The notes: generated by a model not told the origin, from the letters alone. Counted from the stretch's first letter, positions 1 through 7,805 are shown. The stretch is DNA of 20,029 nucleotides from Actinomycetota bacterium (GCA_014377795.1 JACMOY010000159.1:1-20029), one strand, 5' to 3'. A program made the numbers and translations.

Positions 1-456
1 GATGAGGTCCCTGCCGAGCTCGCCGGATTCTGACGGGGCAGTGGTCCAGCCCACGACGCAGCGGCTGTAGATGTCCAAGATGACGTAGAGGTCGTAGTAG
101 AGACCACGGTCGGGTTCGCGCAACGTCATGATGTCCCACGACCACCCGACGTTGGCTGCGATCGCGACAAGCTCGCGTTTGACCTTGGCCAGGTGGCTGG
201 CCTGGGAACGGCGCTCCCGGACTTATCCGGTGGCCCGCGAGATCCGGTACATGCTGGAGATCAAGCAGTAGTAGCGGCCCTCGTCGAGCTCACGGGCCCA
301 GACCTGCGCGACCGCCAGGTCGCAGTGCTCCGGAGCCCGCAGCACTGATAGCACGATCTGCTGTTCAGCTGGCGTGAGGACGGTCGGGGGGGGGGCCCCC
401 GGCTGCCGCAGCCGCTCAACGGACCCCGCAGATATTTCTGCAACCTCCGGAGGCAC
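1..456 (-). pseudogene. IS3-family transposase (DDE integrase core), fragment with in-frame stop
   Basis: The minus-strand reading contains the start of an rve/DDE integrase core. After the stop it reads 'VGWSWDIMTL', then 'RGLYYDLYVILDIYSR' and 'VVGWTTAPSESGELG', which is typical of IS3-type OrfB proteins; the Asp in WSWDI is the expected first catalytic Asp. The part upstream ('LTPAEQQIVLSVL', 'DLAVAQVWARELDEG', 'SSMYRISRATG') is the usual helix-turn-helix lead-in of the same proteins. The two halves are in one frame but separated by a TAA at 223-225, where relatives have a Glu codon before 'VRERR', so one G-to-T change explains it. The gene runs off the left end of the window. Its true start is unclear: the open frame reaches back to 456, but homology fades around 400 at a G10/C5 homopolymer tract. 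I see no terminal inverted repeats here. Confidence 0.8.
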
Positions 457-458
457 CC

Positions 459-803
459 ATCACGCAACCGCACCCCATCGCCCAGCGCGCCAACCTGCAC
501 GTCATCACCGCGCAGCTCGACATCGGCGGGGACATCCACCCCCGACGAACGAAAGACCAGCTGGCCGATATCGACAGCCTCAGCATCACGCGCATCATCG
601 ACTGCCGCATCGAGTGGAACGATGAAGCGCTCTTCGCCGAGCATCTCCCCCACATCAGTACGTGCATAACGGTATGGACGACGCAGGTCAGGACGACCCC
701 GTCGAGTGGTTCGATGCCGCGATGGCCTGGCTCGACACCGCCGGCCCAAGCGCTGTGGTTCTTACGCACTGCCACATGGGCATCAGACGCGGTCCCTGGC
801 GTC
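459..803 (+). pseudogene. Dual-specificity/tyrosine phosphatase-like gene, decayed and truncated
   Basis: Frame 459-657 reads 'LHVITAQLDIGGDI', 'DQLADIDSLSITRIIDCR' and 'EWNDEALFAEHLPHIS'. A second frame from about 659 continues 'YVHNGMDDAGQ', 'VEWFDAAMAWLD' and 'VVLTHCHMGIRRGP'. Together they form the front and the CX5R phosphate-binding loop (Cys-His-Met-Gly-Ile-Arg-Arg) of a small cysteine phosphatase of the dual-specificity type. Three lesions are visible. The expected start after the GGAGG Shine-Dalgarno is ATC (459-461) instead of ATG. One base appears to be missing near 655-661, which shifts the frame. Similarity stops just after the active-site loop at about 800, so the C-terminal helices are gone. 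The family call rests on pattern recognition of the blocks; the lesions are read directly. Confidence 0.65.
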
Positions 804-1182
804 GGCCACTTCGCTCTGAGCTCGCTCGTAGGCGATCTGCTCCACCGAGCGTGACTCGTATGCTGGTCGGCTCATCTGACGGTCGTCAGATTCACTGCTG
901 GAGCAGGGGGAATCGCAGTGGCCACTTGCCTTGGAGGCATCGCCCACATCCTGCGTCTCGGCGAGTCGGAAGCCGCGCAACCGTGTCGCTGACAGGGTTG
1001 AACGCGGTGCCGGTCACCGAGGGCCGGGCCGCGACGACAAGCGAGCACGCAGTCAGGCAGCGTGACGGGAGAGTGCGCTCCACACCCCTGTGCTGGTCGA
1101 GGCCTTTTGGGTGCCAGGCGTGCTCAGCGAGCCACGCTGCGGTGGCGACCGCTTCTGGGATGAGCCTGGAAGGACCTATAAA
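804..1182. other. Stretch without a supportable gene
   Basis: About 380 bases between the truncated phosphatase remnant and the tRNA terminator. Open frames exist on both strands but lack the strong third-position GC bias of the real genes in this window, and none gives a domain I recognise. A short minus-strand frame ending at 783 (containing 'SVEQIAYERAQSEVADAR') looks protein-like and may be another gene remnant, but it is only some 30-65 codons with no convincing ribosome binding site. Confidence 0.5.
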
Positions 1183-1220
1183 GCAGTGAGGGCCTTGATC
1201 GTGATCAAGGCCCTCACTGC
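1183..1220 (-). terminator. Perfect 18-bp inverted repeat, terminator of tRNA-fMet
   Basis: Arms GCAGTGAGGGCCTTGATC (1183-1200) and GATCAAGGCCCTCACTGC (1203-1220) pair perfectly around a 2-nt centre. Read on the minus strand it lies 10 nt past the tRNA 3' end and is followed by TTTAT, which fits a factor-independent terminator for the tRNA transcript. In RNA the innermost pairs must open, giving a stem of about 17 bp. Confidence 0.75.
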
Positions 1221-1230
1221 ACTCTCGTTG

Positions 1231-1304
1231 TAGCGGGGGCAGGATTTGAACCTGCGACCTCTGGGTTATGAGCCCAGCGAGCTACCGAGCTGCTCCACCC
1301 CGCG
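1231..1304 (-). tRNA. Initiator tRNA-fMet (CAU)
   Basis: Minus-strand cloverleaf with acceptor 5' strand CGCGGGG, D arm around 'GAGCAGCTCGGTAGCTC', anticodon arm CTGGG-CTCATAA-CCCAG, T arm GCAGG-TTCAAAT-CCTGC, and acceptor 3' strand CCCCGCT plus discriminator A. Two initiator hallmarks are visible. Position 1 (C) cannot pair with position 72 (U), and the anticodon stem has three consecutive G:C pairs next to the loop. Length to the discriminator is 74 nt and the 3' CCA is not encoded. It is the tRNA that delivers formyl-methionine to start codons. A strong inverted repeat follows it and a candidate promoter precedes it. Confidence 0.96.
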
Positions 1305-1319
1305 CCGAACGACCTTGCG

Positions 1320-1355
1320 GCCGTACGTCCCTCAGGTTACGTCAGGACGTACGGC
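1320..1355 (-). terminator. 11-bp inverted repeat after the UPF0182 gene
   Basis: GCCGTACGTCC (1320-1330) and GGACGTACGGC (1345-1355) pair perfectly around a 14-nt loop, 20 bases past the stop codon of the UPF0182 gene on the minus strand. No T-run follows, as is common for actinomycete terminators. It overlaps the candidate tRNA promoter, so it may instead be a regulatory palindrome. It is strand-symmetric, and I assign it to the minus strand from context. Confidence 0.5.
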
Positions 1356-1363
1356 ACGGGCAA
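1334..1363 (-). promoter_or_regulatory. Candidate promoter of tRNA-fMet
   Basis: On the minus strand TTGCCC (1363-1358), an 18-bp spacer and TAACCT (1339-1334) resemble a housekeeping-sigma promoter. It would start transcription near 1327-1329, about 25 nt before the mature tRNA 5' end. The -10 box and spacer length match those of the candidate whiB7 promoter in this window. Consensus match only. Confidence 0.35.
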
Positions 1364-1374
1364 ATCGGCCCGGC

Positions 1375-4300
1375 CTACGGGGTCGCCGTCGGCACCGGGG
1401 TGGGCTGCGACAACGGCGTCCCGGTGGCCGACGGCGTCGGGATGGCGGTGGCCGTCGGGGCCGCGGTGGGCGTACCGGTCGCGGGGACGGCCGGCGCCTT
1501 CGCGTCGGCTGCCACGGCCCGGGCGAGCGCGTCCTGCAGAGCCTTCTGGGCCACGCCGTACGCCGCGAAGTCCTGCTTGGCCAAGGCGGCCTGACCGTCC
1601 TTGATCGCCTGTTGCGCGTCGGCGAGCGCGGCCTTCAGCTGCTGCGAGGAGCTCTGGGCCGGGCCGGTCGGTTTCTTACCGCCACCGGCCACGTTGCCGT
1701 CCGGCGCCGTGGCCCCGGAGTTGCCGCCGAACACCTGGTTCAGCGCCTCGTCCAACGTGTCGGCGAACCCGATCTTGTCGCCGAAGGAGACGAGCACCTT
1801 CTGCAGCAGCGGGTACGACGTCGCGCCGGCGCCGCGCACGTACACGGGCTGCACATAGAGCAGACCACCACCGACGGGCAGCGTCAGCAGGTTGCCGCTC
1901 TCGACCCGCGAGTTGCCCCCGGCCGAGCGCAGCAGGTTCAGGTTCTGCGACACCGTCGGGTTGGCGTTGAAGTTGTTCTGCACCTGCCCGGGCCCGGAGA
2001 CCACGGTGTCCTTCGGCAGCTGCAGCACGCGCAGCTGGCCGTAGCCGGGGCGCTTGACCCCCGCGGTGGTGCCGGGGTCGGCGTCGACGGCGGCGAAGGC
2101 CGTCAGCACGTTGCGCGTGCCGGTACCGCTGGGGATGAACGTCGACGTCAGCGAGAACGACGCCGCGTCGGTGCCGGGCATCTGCAGCGTCAGGTAGTAC
2201 GGGGGCTGGTCGACGCCGGCGGCCTTGGTCGGGTCGTCCGGCACCCGCCAGAAGTCGCTGCCGCCGTAGAAGGTGCCCGGGTTGGTGACGTGGTAGCGGG
2301 CGAACAGCGTGCGCTGCACCTTGAACAGGTCCTCGGGGTAGCGCAGGTGCGACATCAGGTCGGACGACACCTGCGACAGCGGCTTGACGCTGCCGGGGAA
2401 CGCCTTCATCCACGTCTTGAGGATCGGGTCGCTCGCGTCCCACGCGTAGAGCGTCACGCTGCCGTCGAAGGCGTCGACGGTGGCCTTGACCGAGTTGCGG
2501 ATGTAGTTGATCCGCTCGGCCGGCAGCGCGGTGACAGCGCCCTGGCGGGCGGTGATGGAGTCCTGCGTGGCCCGGTCCAGCGTGGTCTTCTGCGCGTTCG
2601 GGTAGGCATCCGTGGTCGTGTAGCCGTCCAGGATCCACTTGACCCGACCGTCGACGACCGCGGGGTACGGGTCGCCGTCCAACGTCAACCAGGGGGCCGC
2701 CTTCTCGACGCGGTCCCGCGGGTTGCGGTCGTACAGGATGCGCGACGAGTCGTTGATCCGGTTGGACAGCAGGATGTTCTGCTCCTGGAAGGTGAGCGCG
2801 TACGCCGCCCGCCTGGCGAACGAGCTCAGGGCGACACCACCCTTGCCGTTGTACGTCGTGGTCGTGTTGCCGTTCTGGCTCGCGTCGGGGTAGTCGAACT
2901 CGAACGGCGTGGTGCCCGTGGGTGCACCCACGATCGAGTACGACGGGGACTGCTCACCGAAGTAGATCCGCGGCTCGTACTTGCCCAGCTCACCGGTCGG
3001 CGGGATCTGGCCCTCGTAGAACACCGGCTTGCCGTCGGTGGTGCGCTGCGTGCCGTAGGCCGCGACGAGGCCGTACCCGTGCGTGTAGTAGGTGTGGTCG
3101 TTGACCCAGTTGCGCTGCCCCGCAGCGATTCCCCCCAGCTGCAGCTCGCGCACGGCGATCACCGTGTCGCGGGACTTGCCGCCGATGCGGTAGCGGTCGA
3201 CGTCGAGAGAGTCCGGGAACGCGTAGTACTGGCGCACCTGCTCGAGCTGGCGGAACGCGTCCGACACCAGCGAGGGGTCGAGCAGTCGGATACCCGGCAC
3301 CGTCTCGGCGTCGTTGCGCAGCTGGCCGGACGTGGCCGTCGTCTGGGCGTTGTAGTCGGCGACGTCGACCGCCTGCAGCCCGTAGGCCGCCCGGGTGGCC
3401 TCGATGTTGCGCTGGATGTACGGCGACTCTCGGGTGCCCTCGCTCGGACGCACCTGGAACCGTTGCACTGCGGCGGGATAGAGCCCCCCGACCGCGATCG
3501 CGCAGATCAGCAGCAGGCTGACGCCGATCGCGGGGAACCGCCACGAGCGGGTCCAGATGGACACCACGAACAGCACCCCGACGACGACGGCAGCGATCGC
3601 CAGGAACAGCTTGGCGGGCAGGACGGCGTTGACGTCGGTGTACGTCATCCCGGTGAAGTCGTCCGCCAGAGTGTGACTGGCGGTGGTGAGCGAGTAGCGG
3701 TCCAACCAGTAGCTGGCCCCGCGCAGCACCAGGAACAGCCCGATCAGCACCGACAGGTGGATCCTCGCCGCGTTCGTGGTGCGGTCGCCGCCGCCCTGCA
3801 GCCGTAGCCCGCCGTACAGGTAGTGCGTGATGAACGCCGCTATGGCGGAGAGCACCACGCAGGCCACCAGCAGGCCGAGGACGAACCTCAGCAGCGGCAG
3901 GGTGAACACGAAGAACCCGGCATCCAGGTTGAACTGGCGGTCACGCACCCCGAACGGCGTGCGGTTGGCCCACAACAGCACCACCCGCCACGCCTGGGAG
4001 GTGGTGGCGCCCGCGATCAGGCCGATCGCGATCGGGATGACGATGGTCGCCAACCGGCGCAGCGGCTCGACCTGCTCGCGGTAGCGGTCCAGGCTGGCCT
4101 GCTCGGGCGAGACCGGCGCGTAGATCGGCCGGGTGCGGTACCCGAGCGACAGGCTCAGGGCCACCGAGCCACCGGCCAGCAGCGCGCCGACGACGAACAG
4201 CAGCGCGCGCATCCCCAGTGTGGTGGTGAAGACCTGGCTGAACCCCACCGACTGGAACCACAGCAGGTCCACCCACAGCCGGGTGGCGATCACGAGCAGC

Positions 4301-4413
4301 ACCACGAGGAAGGCGACGACCACCAGCGTCGGCAGCAGCGCCCCCCGACGGCGCGGCGGCACCACCGGACGTCCAGGTCCCTGACGTCGACCCCAGGTCG
4401 GGTTGAAGCTCAC
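1375..4413 (-). CDS. UPF0182 family large membrane protein
   Basis: A 1012-aa protein of unknown biochemical function, of the UPF0182 family found across actinomycetes (the M. tuberculosis counterpart at this locus is Rv3193c). The basic, Pro-rich N-terminus is followed by about seven membrane spans near residues 27-45, 68-88, 120-138, 167-195, 217-231, 268-286 and 295-312. A large domain of roughly 600 residues, presumably outside the membrane, contains family blocks such as 'SPYIQRNIEATRAAY', 'YYTHGYGLVAAYG', 'SLYAWDASDPILKTW'-like (here 'TLYAWDASDPILKTW') and 'LRYPEDLFKVQRTLFARYH'. Residues from about 905 on are Ala/Gln-rich and then Pro/Thr/Ala-rich, ending in a low-complexity tail that looks disordered. 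The GTG start at 4413 follows GAGAGGAA at a good distance. It is transcribed alone, divergent from the PPA1309-like gene, with an inverted repeat just after its stop. Confidence 0.95.
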   Translation of the reverse strand: MSFNPTWGRRQGPGRPVVPPRRRGALLPTLVVVAFLVVLLVIATRLWVDLLWFQSVGFSQVFTTTLGMRALLFVVGALLAGGSVALSLSLGYRTRPIYAPVSPEQASLDRYREQVEPLRRLATIVIPIAIGLIAGATTSQAWRVVLLWANRTPFGVRDRQFNLDAGFFVFTLPLLRFVLGLLVACVVLSAIAAFITHYLYGGLRLQGGGDRTTNAARIHLSVLIGLFLVLRGASYWLDRYSLTTASHTLADDFTGMTYTDVNAVLPAKLFLAIAAVVVGVLFVVSIWTRSWRFPAIGVSLLLICAIAVGGLYPAAVQRFQVRPSEGTRESPYIQRNIEATRAAYGLQAVDVADYNAQTTATSGQLRNDAETVPGIRLLDPSLVSDAFRQLEQVRQYYAFPDSLDVDRYRIGGKSRDTVIAVRELQLGGIAAGQRNWVNDHTYYTHGYGLVAAYGTQRTTDGKPVFYEGQIPPTGELGKYEPRIYFGEQSPSYSIVGAPTGTTPFEFDYPDASQNGNTTTTYNGKGGVALSSFARRAAYALTFQEQNILLSNRINDSSRILYDRNPRDRVEKAAPWLTLDGDPYPAVVDGRVKWILDGYTTTDAYPNAQKTTLDRATQDSITARQGAVTALPAERINYIRNSVKATVDAFDGSVTLYAWDASDPILKTWMKAFPGSVKPLSQVSSDLMSHLRYPEDLFKVQRTLFARYHVTNPGTFYGGSDFWRVPDDPTKAAGVDQPPYYLTLQMPGTDAASFSLTSTFIPSGTGTRNVLTAFAAVDADPGTTAGVKRPGYGQLRVLQLPKDTVVSGPGQVQNNFNANPTVSQNLNLLRSAGGNSRVESGNLLTLPVGGGLLYVQPVYVRGAGATSYPLLQKVLVSFGDKIGFADTLDEALNQVFGGNSGATAPDGNVAGGGKKPTGPAQSSSQQLKAALADAQQAIKDGQAALAKQDFAAYGVAQKALQDALARAVAADAKAPAVPATGTPTAAPTATAIPTPSATGTPLSQPTPVPTATP

Positions 4414-4524
4414 GCCGTTCCTCTCACGCTGTCATCAGGATGTGCGGTGGCGCATCCCTGGCATCAACTTACCGGCGGCTCGACAGGTTCCCGACCCGCG
4501 CAGGCGGTGCGGCACGATGGGTCC

Positions 4525-5052
4525 GTGAGCGACACCCTGACCCGAGCCGTCCTGGAGACCGAGCGCCACGTCGCGCAACAGGGTTGGGACCAGCCCCCGC
4601 GGCTGTTCGCCCTGGTGCGTACCGCCGCCCTGCTCGAGCGCGAGCCGGGACTGCGCGTCCACCTGGACCCGCAGTCGGTCGCGAGGTCGGTGGCCGACCC
4701 GTCGCACCTGACCGCGGTCGAGCAGGACGGCCTCGCGCCGACGTCCTCGATCGAGTCGGTGCTCGGCCAGCTCGCGTGGGGGCCGGAGGTCGAGGGGGTC
4801 GCGCTGTGCGTCGAGCGACTCGTGGTCCCCCCGGACGCCGAGCGCGACCTGCCGCAGGACACCGCCGCCGCGATCGACCAGCTCGCGGCGCACCCCGGGC
4901 GCCAGGACGTGCGGATCCTGGCGGCGGGGCTGCGCGAAGGCGCGCAGCAGTGCGCGATCCGTCAGCGCGGGCACGACGAGGCGGGGTCGGTGGCCGTGGG
5001 GCCCGACCTGGTGCCGGGCCTGGTCGCCGCGCTGCGGGCGACGCTGGAGTAG
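4525..5052 (+). CDS. PPA1309-like family protein
   Basis: A 175-aa soluble protein matching the actinomycete PPA1309-like family, whose function is not known. Recognisable stretches are 'TLTRAVLETERHVAQQGWDQ', 'PPRLFALVRTAALL', 'SIESVLGQLAWGPEVEGVAL' and the end 'VGPDLVPGLVAALRATL'. No signal peptide or membrane span is visible. GTG at 4525 is the natural start because it opens at 'MSDTLTRAV', the usual family N-terminus. Further upstream the open frame is only antisense to the UPF0182 gene. The gene sits between the divergent UPF0182 gene and the PDZ protease gene, whose stop lies 5 nt after this one's on the other strand. The close pairing with the PDZ-protease gene is common in actinomycetes as I recall it and says little about the role. 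Confidence 0.9.
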   Translation: MSDTLTRAVLETERHVAQQGWDQPPRLFALVRTAALLEREPGLRVHLDPQSVARSVADPSHLTAVEQDGLAPTSSIESVLGQLAWGPEVEGVALCVERLVVPPDAERDLPQDTAAAIDQLAAHPGRQDVRILAAGLREGAQQCAIRQRGHDEAGSVAVGPDLVPGLVAALRATLE

Positions 5053-5057
5053 CAGCC

Positions 5058-6149
5058 TCAGCGGCAGGTCGGCAGCGCTGCGCCGCGGCCCGCGGCGGTC
5101 GCCTGGGCGGCCACTCGCGACTCGTGCAGCGACGCGGTGCGCACCACCCGCAGCCCGTCGGGCACGTTGCCCACGACCTCGCCGCAGTTCGCCGCCGGCG
5201 CCAGGAACCAGCGCGCGCCCGCCGACCGGGCGCCCACCAGCTTCTGGGCGATCCCGCCGATCGGGCCGACGACGCCGGCGGCGTCGATCGTGCCGGTGCC
5301 GGCGACCTGGACGCCGCCGGTGAGCTCACCGGGGGTGAGCAGGTCGTAGATCCCGAGGGCGAACATCATCCCGGCGCTGGGCCCGCCGACGTCGCGGGTG
5401 GCGAACGTCACGTCGACCGGGAACCGGAAGGTCGGTGCCAATCCGACGCCGAGGATGGTGCGGCCGTCCTGTTTGGTGGTGGTCGTCCGTTCCTGCACGC
5501 CCCTGCCGTCGCGGCGGACCGTGACGGTCACCGGCGCCCCTGGTTTCAGGGCGCTGACCGCGGCGCGCACAGCCGACGAGTCGACGACGGTCAACCCGTT
5601 GACGCCGGTGATGACGTCGCCCGCCCTCAGCACGCCGGCGGCGGGGGCCGTTCTGCTGACCTCGGCGATGGTGACCGTCTCGGGGACGACGAGCCCGGTC
5701 TCGCGCAGGCCCGCGGCGGTGGCGCTCTGCTGGGAGTCCGACATCTCAGCGGCGTTCTGGGTGCTGACCTGGGTCGCGGTCTCGCCGGGCGGGAAGACCT
5801 GATCCTGCGGCAGCCCCGCCTGCGACCGCGACAGCCACGCCTGCAGCACCTGGGGCAGCCGCAGGGTGCGCCCGGGCCCGCCGTAGACGGACACGGTGGT
5901 CATGTCGAGGGTGCCCTTGGCCGGGTACGTCGGCGCGCCGCTGATGCTGATCAGGCGCTTCGACCCCACCACACCGAGCACGTTGGTCACCGGGCCGGGG
6001 GCGTAGATGGCGTACGGGGCCGGCACCAGGGCGATCACCGCGCCGATCACCACGGCGAGGAACCCCGAGACCAGGAGCGTCGTCGAGCGCCCGTTCAGCC
6101 GCTCGGGTGCGGCAGGGCGGGCCAGGACGTCGACCACAGGGGGCTGCAC
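5058..6149 (-). CDS. Membrane-anchored PDZ and Lon-like (S16) serine protease, YlbL type
   Basis: A 363-aa protein with one N-terminal membrane span (about residues 25-48), so the rest probably faces outside. A PDZ domain lies around residues 155-215 ('VSRTAPAAGVLRAGDVITGV', where 'RAGDVI' is the PDZ core). A Lon-type S16 domain follows, with the nucleophile in 'GGPSAG' (Ser258) and the general base in 'GIAQKLVGA' (Lys303), the Ser-Lys dyad of Lon peptidases. The ATPase part of Lon is absent. B. subtilis YlbL and M. tuberculosis Rv3194c are the same architecture. The family degrades membrane or secreted regulatory proteins in some bacteria; the substrate here is unknown. Transcribed alone, tail to tail with the PPA1309-like gene. 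Confidence 0.93.
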   Translation of the reverse strand: MQPPVVDVLARPAAPERLNGRSTTLLVSGFLAVVIGAVIALVPAPYAIYAPGPVTNVLGVVGSKRLISISGAPTYPAKGTLDMTTVSVYGGPGRTLRLPQVLQAWLSRSQAGLPQDQVFPPGETATQVSTQNAAEMSDSQQSATAAGLRETGLVVPETVTIAEVSRTAPAAGVLRAGDVITGVNGLTVVDSSAVRAAVSALKPGAPVTVTVRRDGRGVQERTTTTKQDGRTILGVGLAPTFRFPVDVTFATRDVGGPSAGMMFALGIYDLLTPGELTGGVQVAGTGTIDAAGVVGPIGGIAQKLVGARSAGARWFLAPAANCGEVVGNVPDGLRVVRTASLHESRVAAQATAAGRGAALPTCR

Positions 6150-6171
6150 CTGAGAAGCGTAACCGCCGCCC

Positions 6172-6600
6172 TCAGGGCAGCCCGACCCACTCGTCGGCGC
6201 CGTCGTCGAACTGCTGGTGCTTCCAGATCGGCACGGTGGACTTCAGGGTGTCGATCAGGTCGCGGGCCGCGGCGAACGCCTCGGCCCGGTGCGGCGCGCT
6301 CACCGCGACCACCACGGCCAGGTCACCGATCGCCAGGTCACCCACCCGGTGGGTCGCGGCGACGGCGGTGACCGCGTGCCGCTCCGCCACGGCCTCGGCC
6401 ACCTCGCACAGCTGCGCGACCGCCGTCGGGTGCGCCGAGTAGGCGAGGGCGCTGCCAGCCCGGTCACCGTCCTCGTCGCGGACGGCGCCGACGAACACGC
6501 AGGTGCCGCCGGCGGCCGGGTCGGCGACCGCGGCAAGCACCTCGTCGACCGACAGCGGTGTCTCGCGCACCTGCGTCAGCCGCACTCGCTGTCCGCTCAT
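6172..6600 (-). CDS. moaE: Molybdopterin synthase catalytic subunit MoaE
   Basis: A 142-aa cytoplasmic protein, the large subunit of molybdopterin synthase. This enzyme uses the thiocarboxylated tail of MoaD to insert two sulfurs into precursor Z (cPMP) during molybdenum cofactor synthesis. Family motifs are in order: 'FVGAVRD' (36-42), 'LAYSAHPTA', 'HRVGDLAIGDLAVVVAVSAP' (84-103) with the His104-Arg105 pair after it, and 'LKSTVPIWKHQQF', with Lys120 and Lys127 at the places of the catalytic lysines. Its ATG overlaps the TGA of the upstream SDR gene (ATGA at 6600-6597), so the two are translated as a pair. No moaD or other cofactor gene lies in this window, so its partner must be encoded elsewhere. 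Confidence 0.95.
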   Translation of the reverse strand: MSGQRVRLTQVRETPLSVDEVLAAVADPAAGGTCVFVGAVRDEDGDRAGSALAYSAHPTAVAQLCEVAEAVAERHAVTAVAATHRVGDLAIGDLAVVVAVSAPHRAEAFAAARDLIDTLKSTVPIWKHQQFDDGADEWVGLP

Positions 6601-7727
6601 GACCCTGCGTCCCTGCGTCGTCGTCGCCGCACGATCGCCGCTGTCCCGACCAGCGCCACGGCGGCACCGGCAGCGCCCAGCGCCGCGTCCTTGCGGTCCA
6701 GGCGCCGCGAGGCCACCGCGTGGTGACCGCCCACCTGGTCCAGCAGCACCCCCAGGCAGGTCTGGTTGTCGTACGTCGGCGACCAACCGGCGTCGACCAA
6801 CCGCTGCGAGCAGACCGCCCAGGGCCGCACGACGTAGGCGAGGTCGCTGGCCGGCGCAGGCAGGACGCCGATCCGGTGCAGGCGCTCGGCGGTGCTGAAC
6901 GCCATCGCCTGGGTCAGCTCGACCCGCCGCATCCCCGACAGCGTCTCGATCTGCGCCTGCGACATCGCACCCGGCGCGCCCACCGTCAGCGAGCCGTCCA
7001 GCTCGGCCGCGACGGCGACCGCCACCGCCTCGGCGAGGTCGTCGACGTGGCAGAACTGCCACGTCATCTCGCTCCCGCGCAGAGCCAGCAGCCGCGGCGC
7101 CTCGAAGTGCCGACTGACCACGGTGTCGACGTCCGGGCCGACCAGCGCGGCGGGGCGAAGGACGGTGACCGCGAGTCCGGGGTGGGCGCGCGGCACGCGG
7201 GCGAGCACCTGCTCGACCTCGACCAGGTCGCCGACGACGCCGGCGTCCGACAGCGCGAGGACGGGCGCGTCGTCCGGCAGCGGCGTCGGGCCGGGGTCGC
7301 TGGAGATGTCGCTGCGGATCAGGACCATCGCGCTGGTGACGGCGACCAGGCGCCGCGCGCCGACCGCCGCCGCGCCGGTGGTGACCGCCTGGGCGCGGCG
7401 CACGATGTGCTCGCGGCGCTCGGCGACCGGCGTGGTGAGGGTCGACTGCAGGTCGACCGCGGGGGCGAGCAGCACCACGACGTCGGCCCCGCGCAGCAGG
7501 TCGGCGACCGCCGGGGTGTCGAGGGCACCGACCCGCCAGGTCGCCCCCGTCGCGGCCCCCCGCACCGTGTCGACCGCGAGCACCCGGCCCACCTCGGCGC
7601 CGACGCGGGCGACCAGCCGCTCGGTGACCAGAGCGCCGAGAGCGCTCGCCGCGCCGGTGACGGCGACCGTCGGACCGCTGGGTGCCTTCACCGCGCGGCG
7701 GGCCCGCGAGCGGGCGGGGGAACTCAC
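6597..7727 (-). CDS. NAD-dependent epimerase/dehydratase-like (SDR) protein with C-terminal membrane anchor
   Basis: A 376-aa protein with an N-terminal Rossmann fold. The nucleotide-binding loop is 'TGAASALG' (24-31), followed by 'GADVVVLLAPAVD' and 'VAVTSAMVLIRSD'. Later blocks 'VTVLRPAALVGP' and 'WQFCHVDDLAEAVAVA' are typical of extended/atypical SDR proteins. The YxxxK catalytic pair is not evident where it is expected, which suggests a binding or atypical role rather than a standard dehydrogenase. The C-terminus has a hydrophobic stretch, 'AALGAAGAAVALVGTAAIV', followed by six arginines, consistent with a tail anchor facing the cytoplasm. The GTG start at 7727 has GGGAGG just upstream and opens divergently from the zincin gene. 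Its stop overlaps the moaE start. Substrate unknown. Confidence 0.87.
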   Translation of the reverse strand: MSSPARSRARRAVKAPSGPTVAVTGAASALGALVTERLVARVGAEVGRVLAVDTVRGAATGATWRVGALDTPAVADLLRGADVVVLLAPAVDLQSTLTTPVAERREHIVRRAQAVTTGAAAVGARRLVAVTSAMVLIRSDISSDPGPTPLPDDAPVLALSDAGVVGDLVEVEQVLARVPRAHPGLAVTVLRPAALVGPDVDTVVSRHFEAPRLLALRGSEMTWQFCHVDDLAEAVAVAVAAELDGSLTVGAPGAMSQAQIETLSGMRRVELTQAMAFSTAERLHRIGVLPAPASDLAYVVRPWAVCSQRLVDAGWSPTYDNQTCLGVLLDQVGGHHAVASRRLDRKDAALGAAGAAVALVGTAAIVRRRRRRDAGS

Positions 7728-7805
7728 GTCGACCTCCCGCTGTTGGTCAGTACGGTGGATGTCCGGCAAGGGCATCTTGTCAGCACCAGGGTGGAGTGAG
7801 ACGAC

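Noticed and set aside
783..980. Minus-strand frame with 'SVEQIAYERAQSEVADAR'
   Set aside because: Protein-like stretch but very short, TTG start without a good ribosome binding site, mixed codon bias and in a decayed region. Perhaps a remnant.
1246..3807. An 853-codon open frame on the plus strand
   Set aside because: It is fully antisense to the UPF0182 gene, Arg/Gly/Val-rich, and shows no domain. It begins inside the tRNA. High-GC shadow.
4440..6371. A 643-codon plus-strand frame
   Set aside because: Overlaps three well-supported genes in other frames and is Arg/Gly/Ala-rich without domains.
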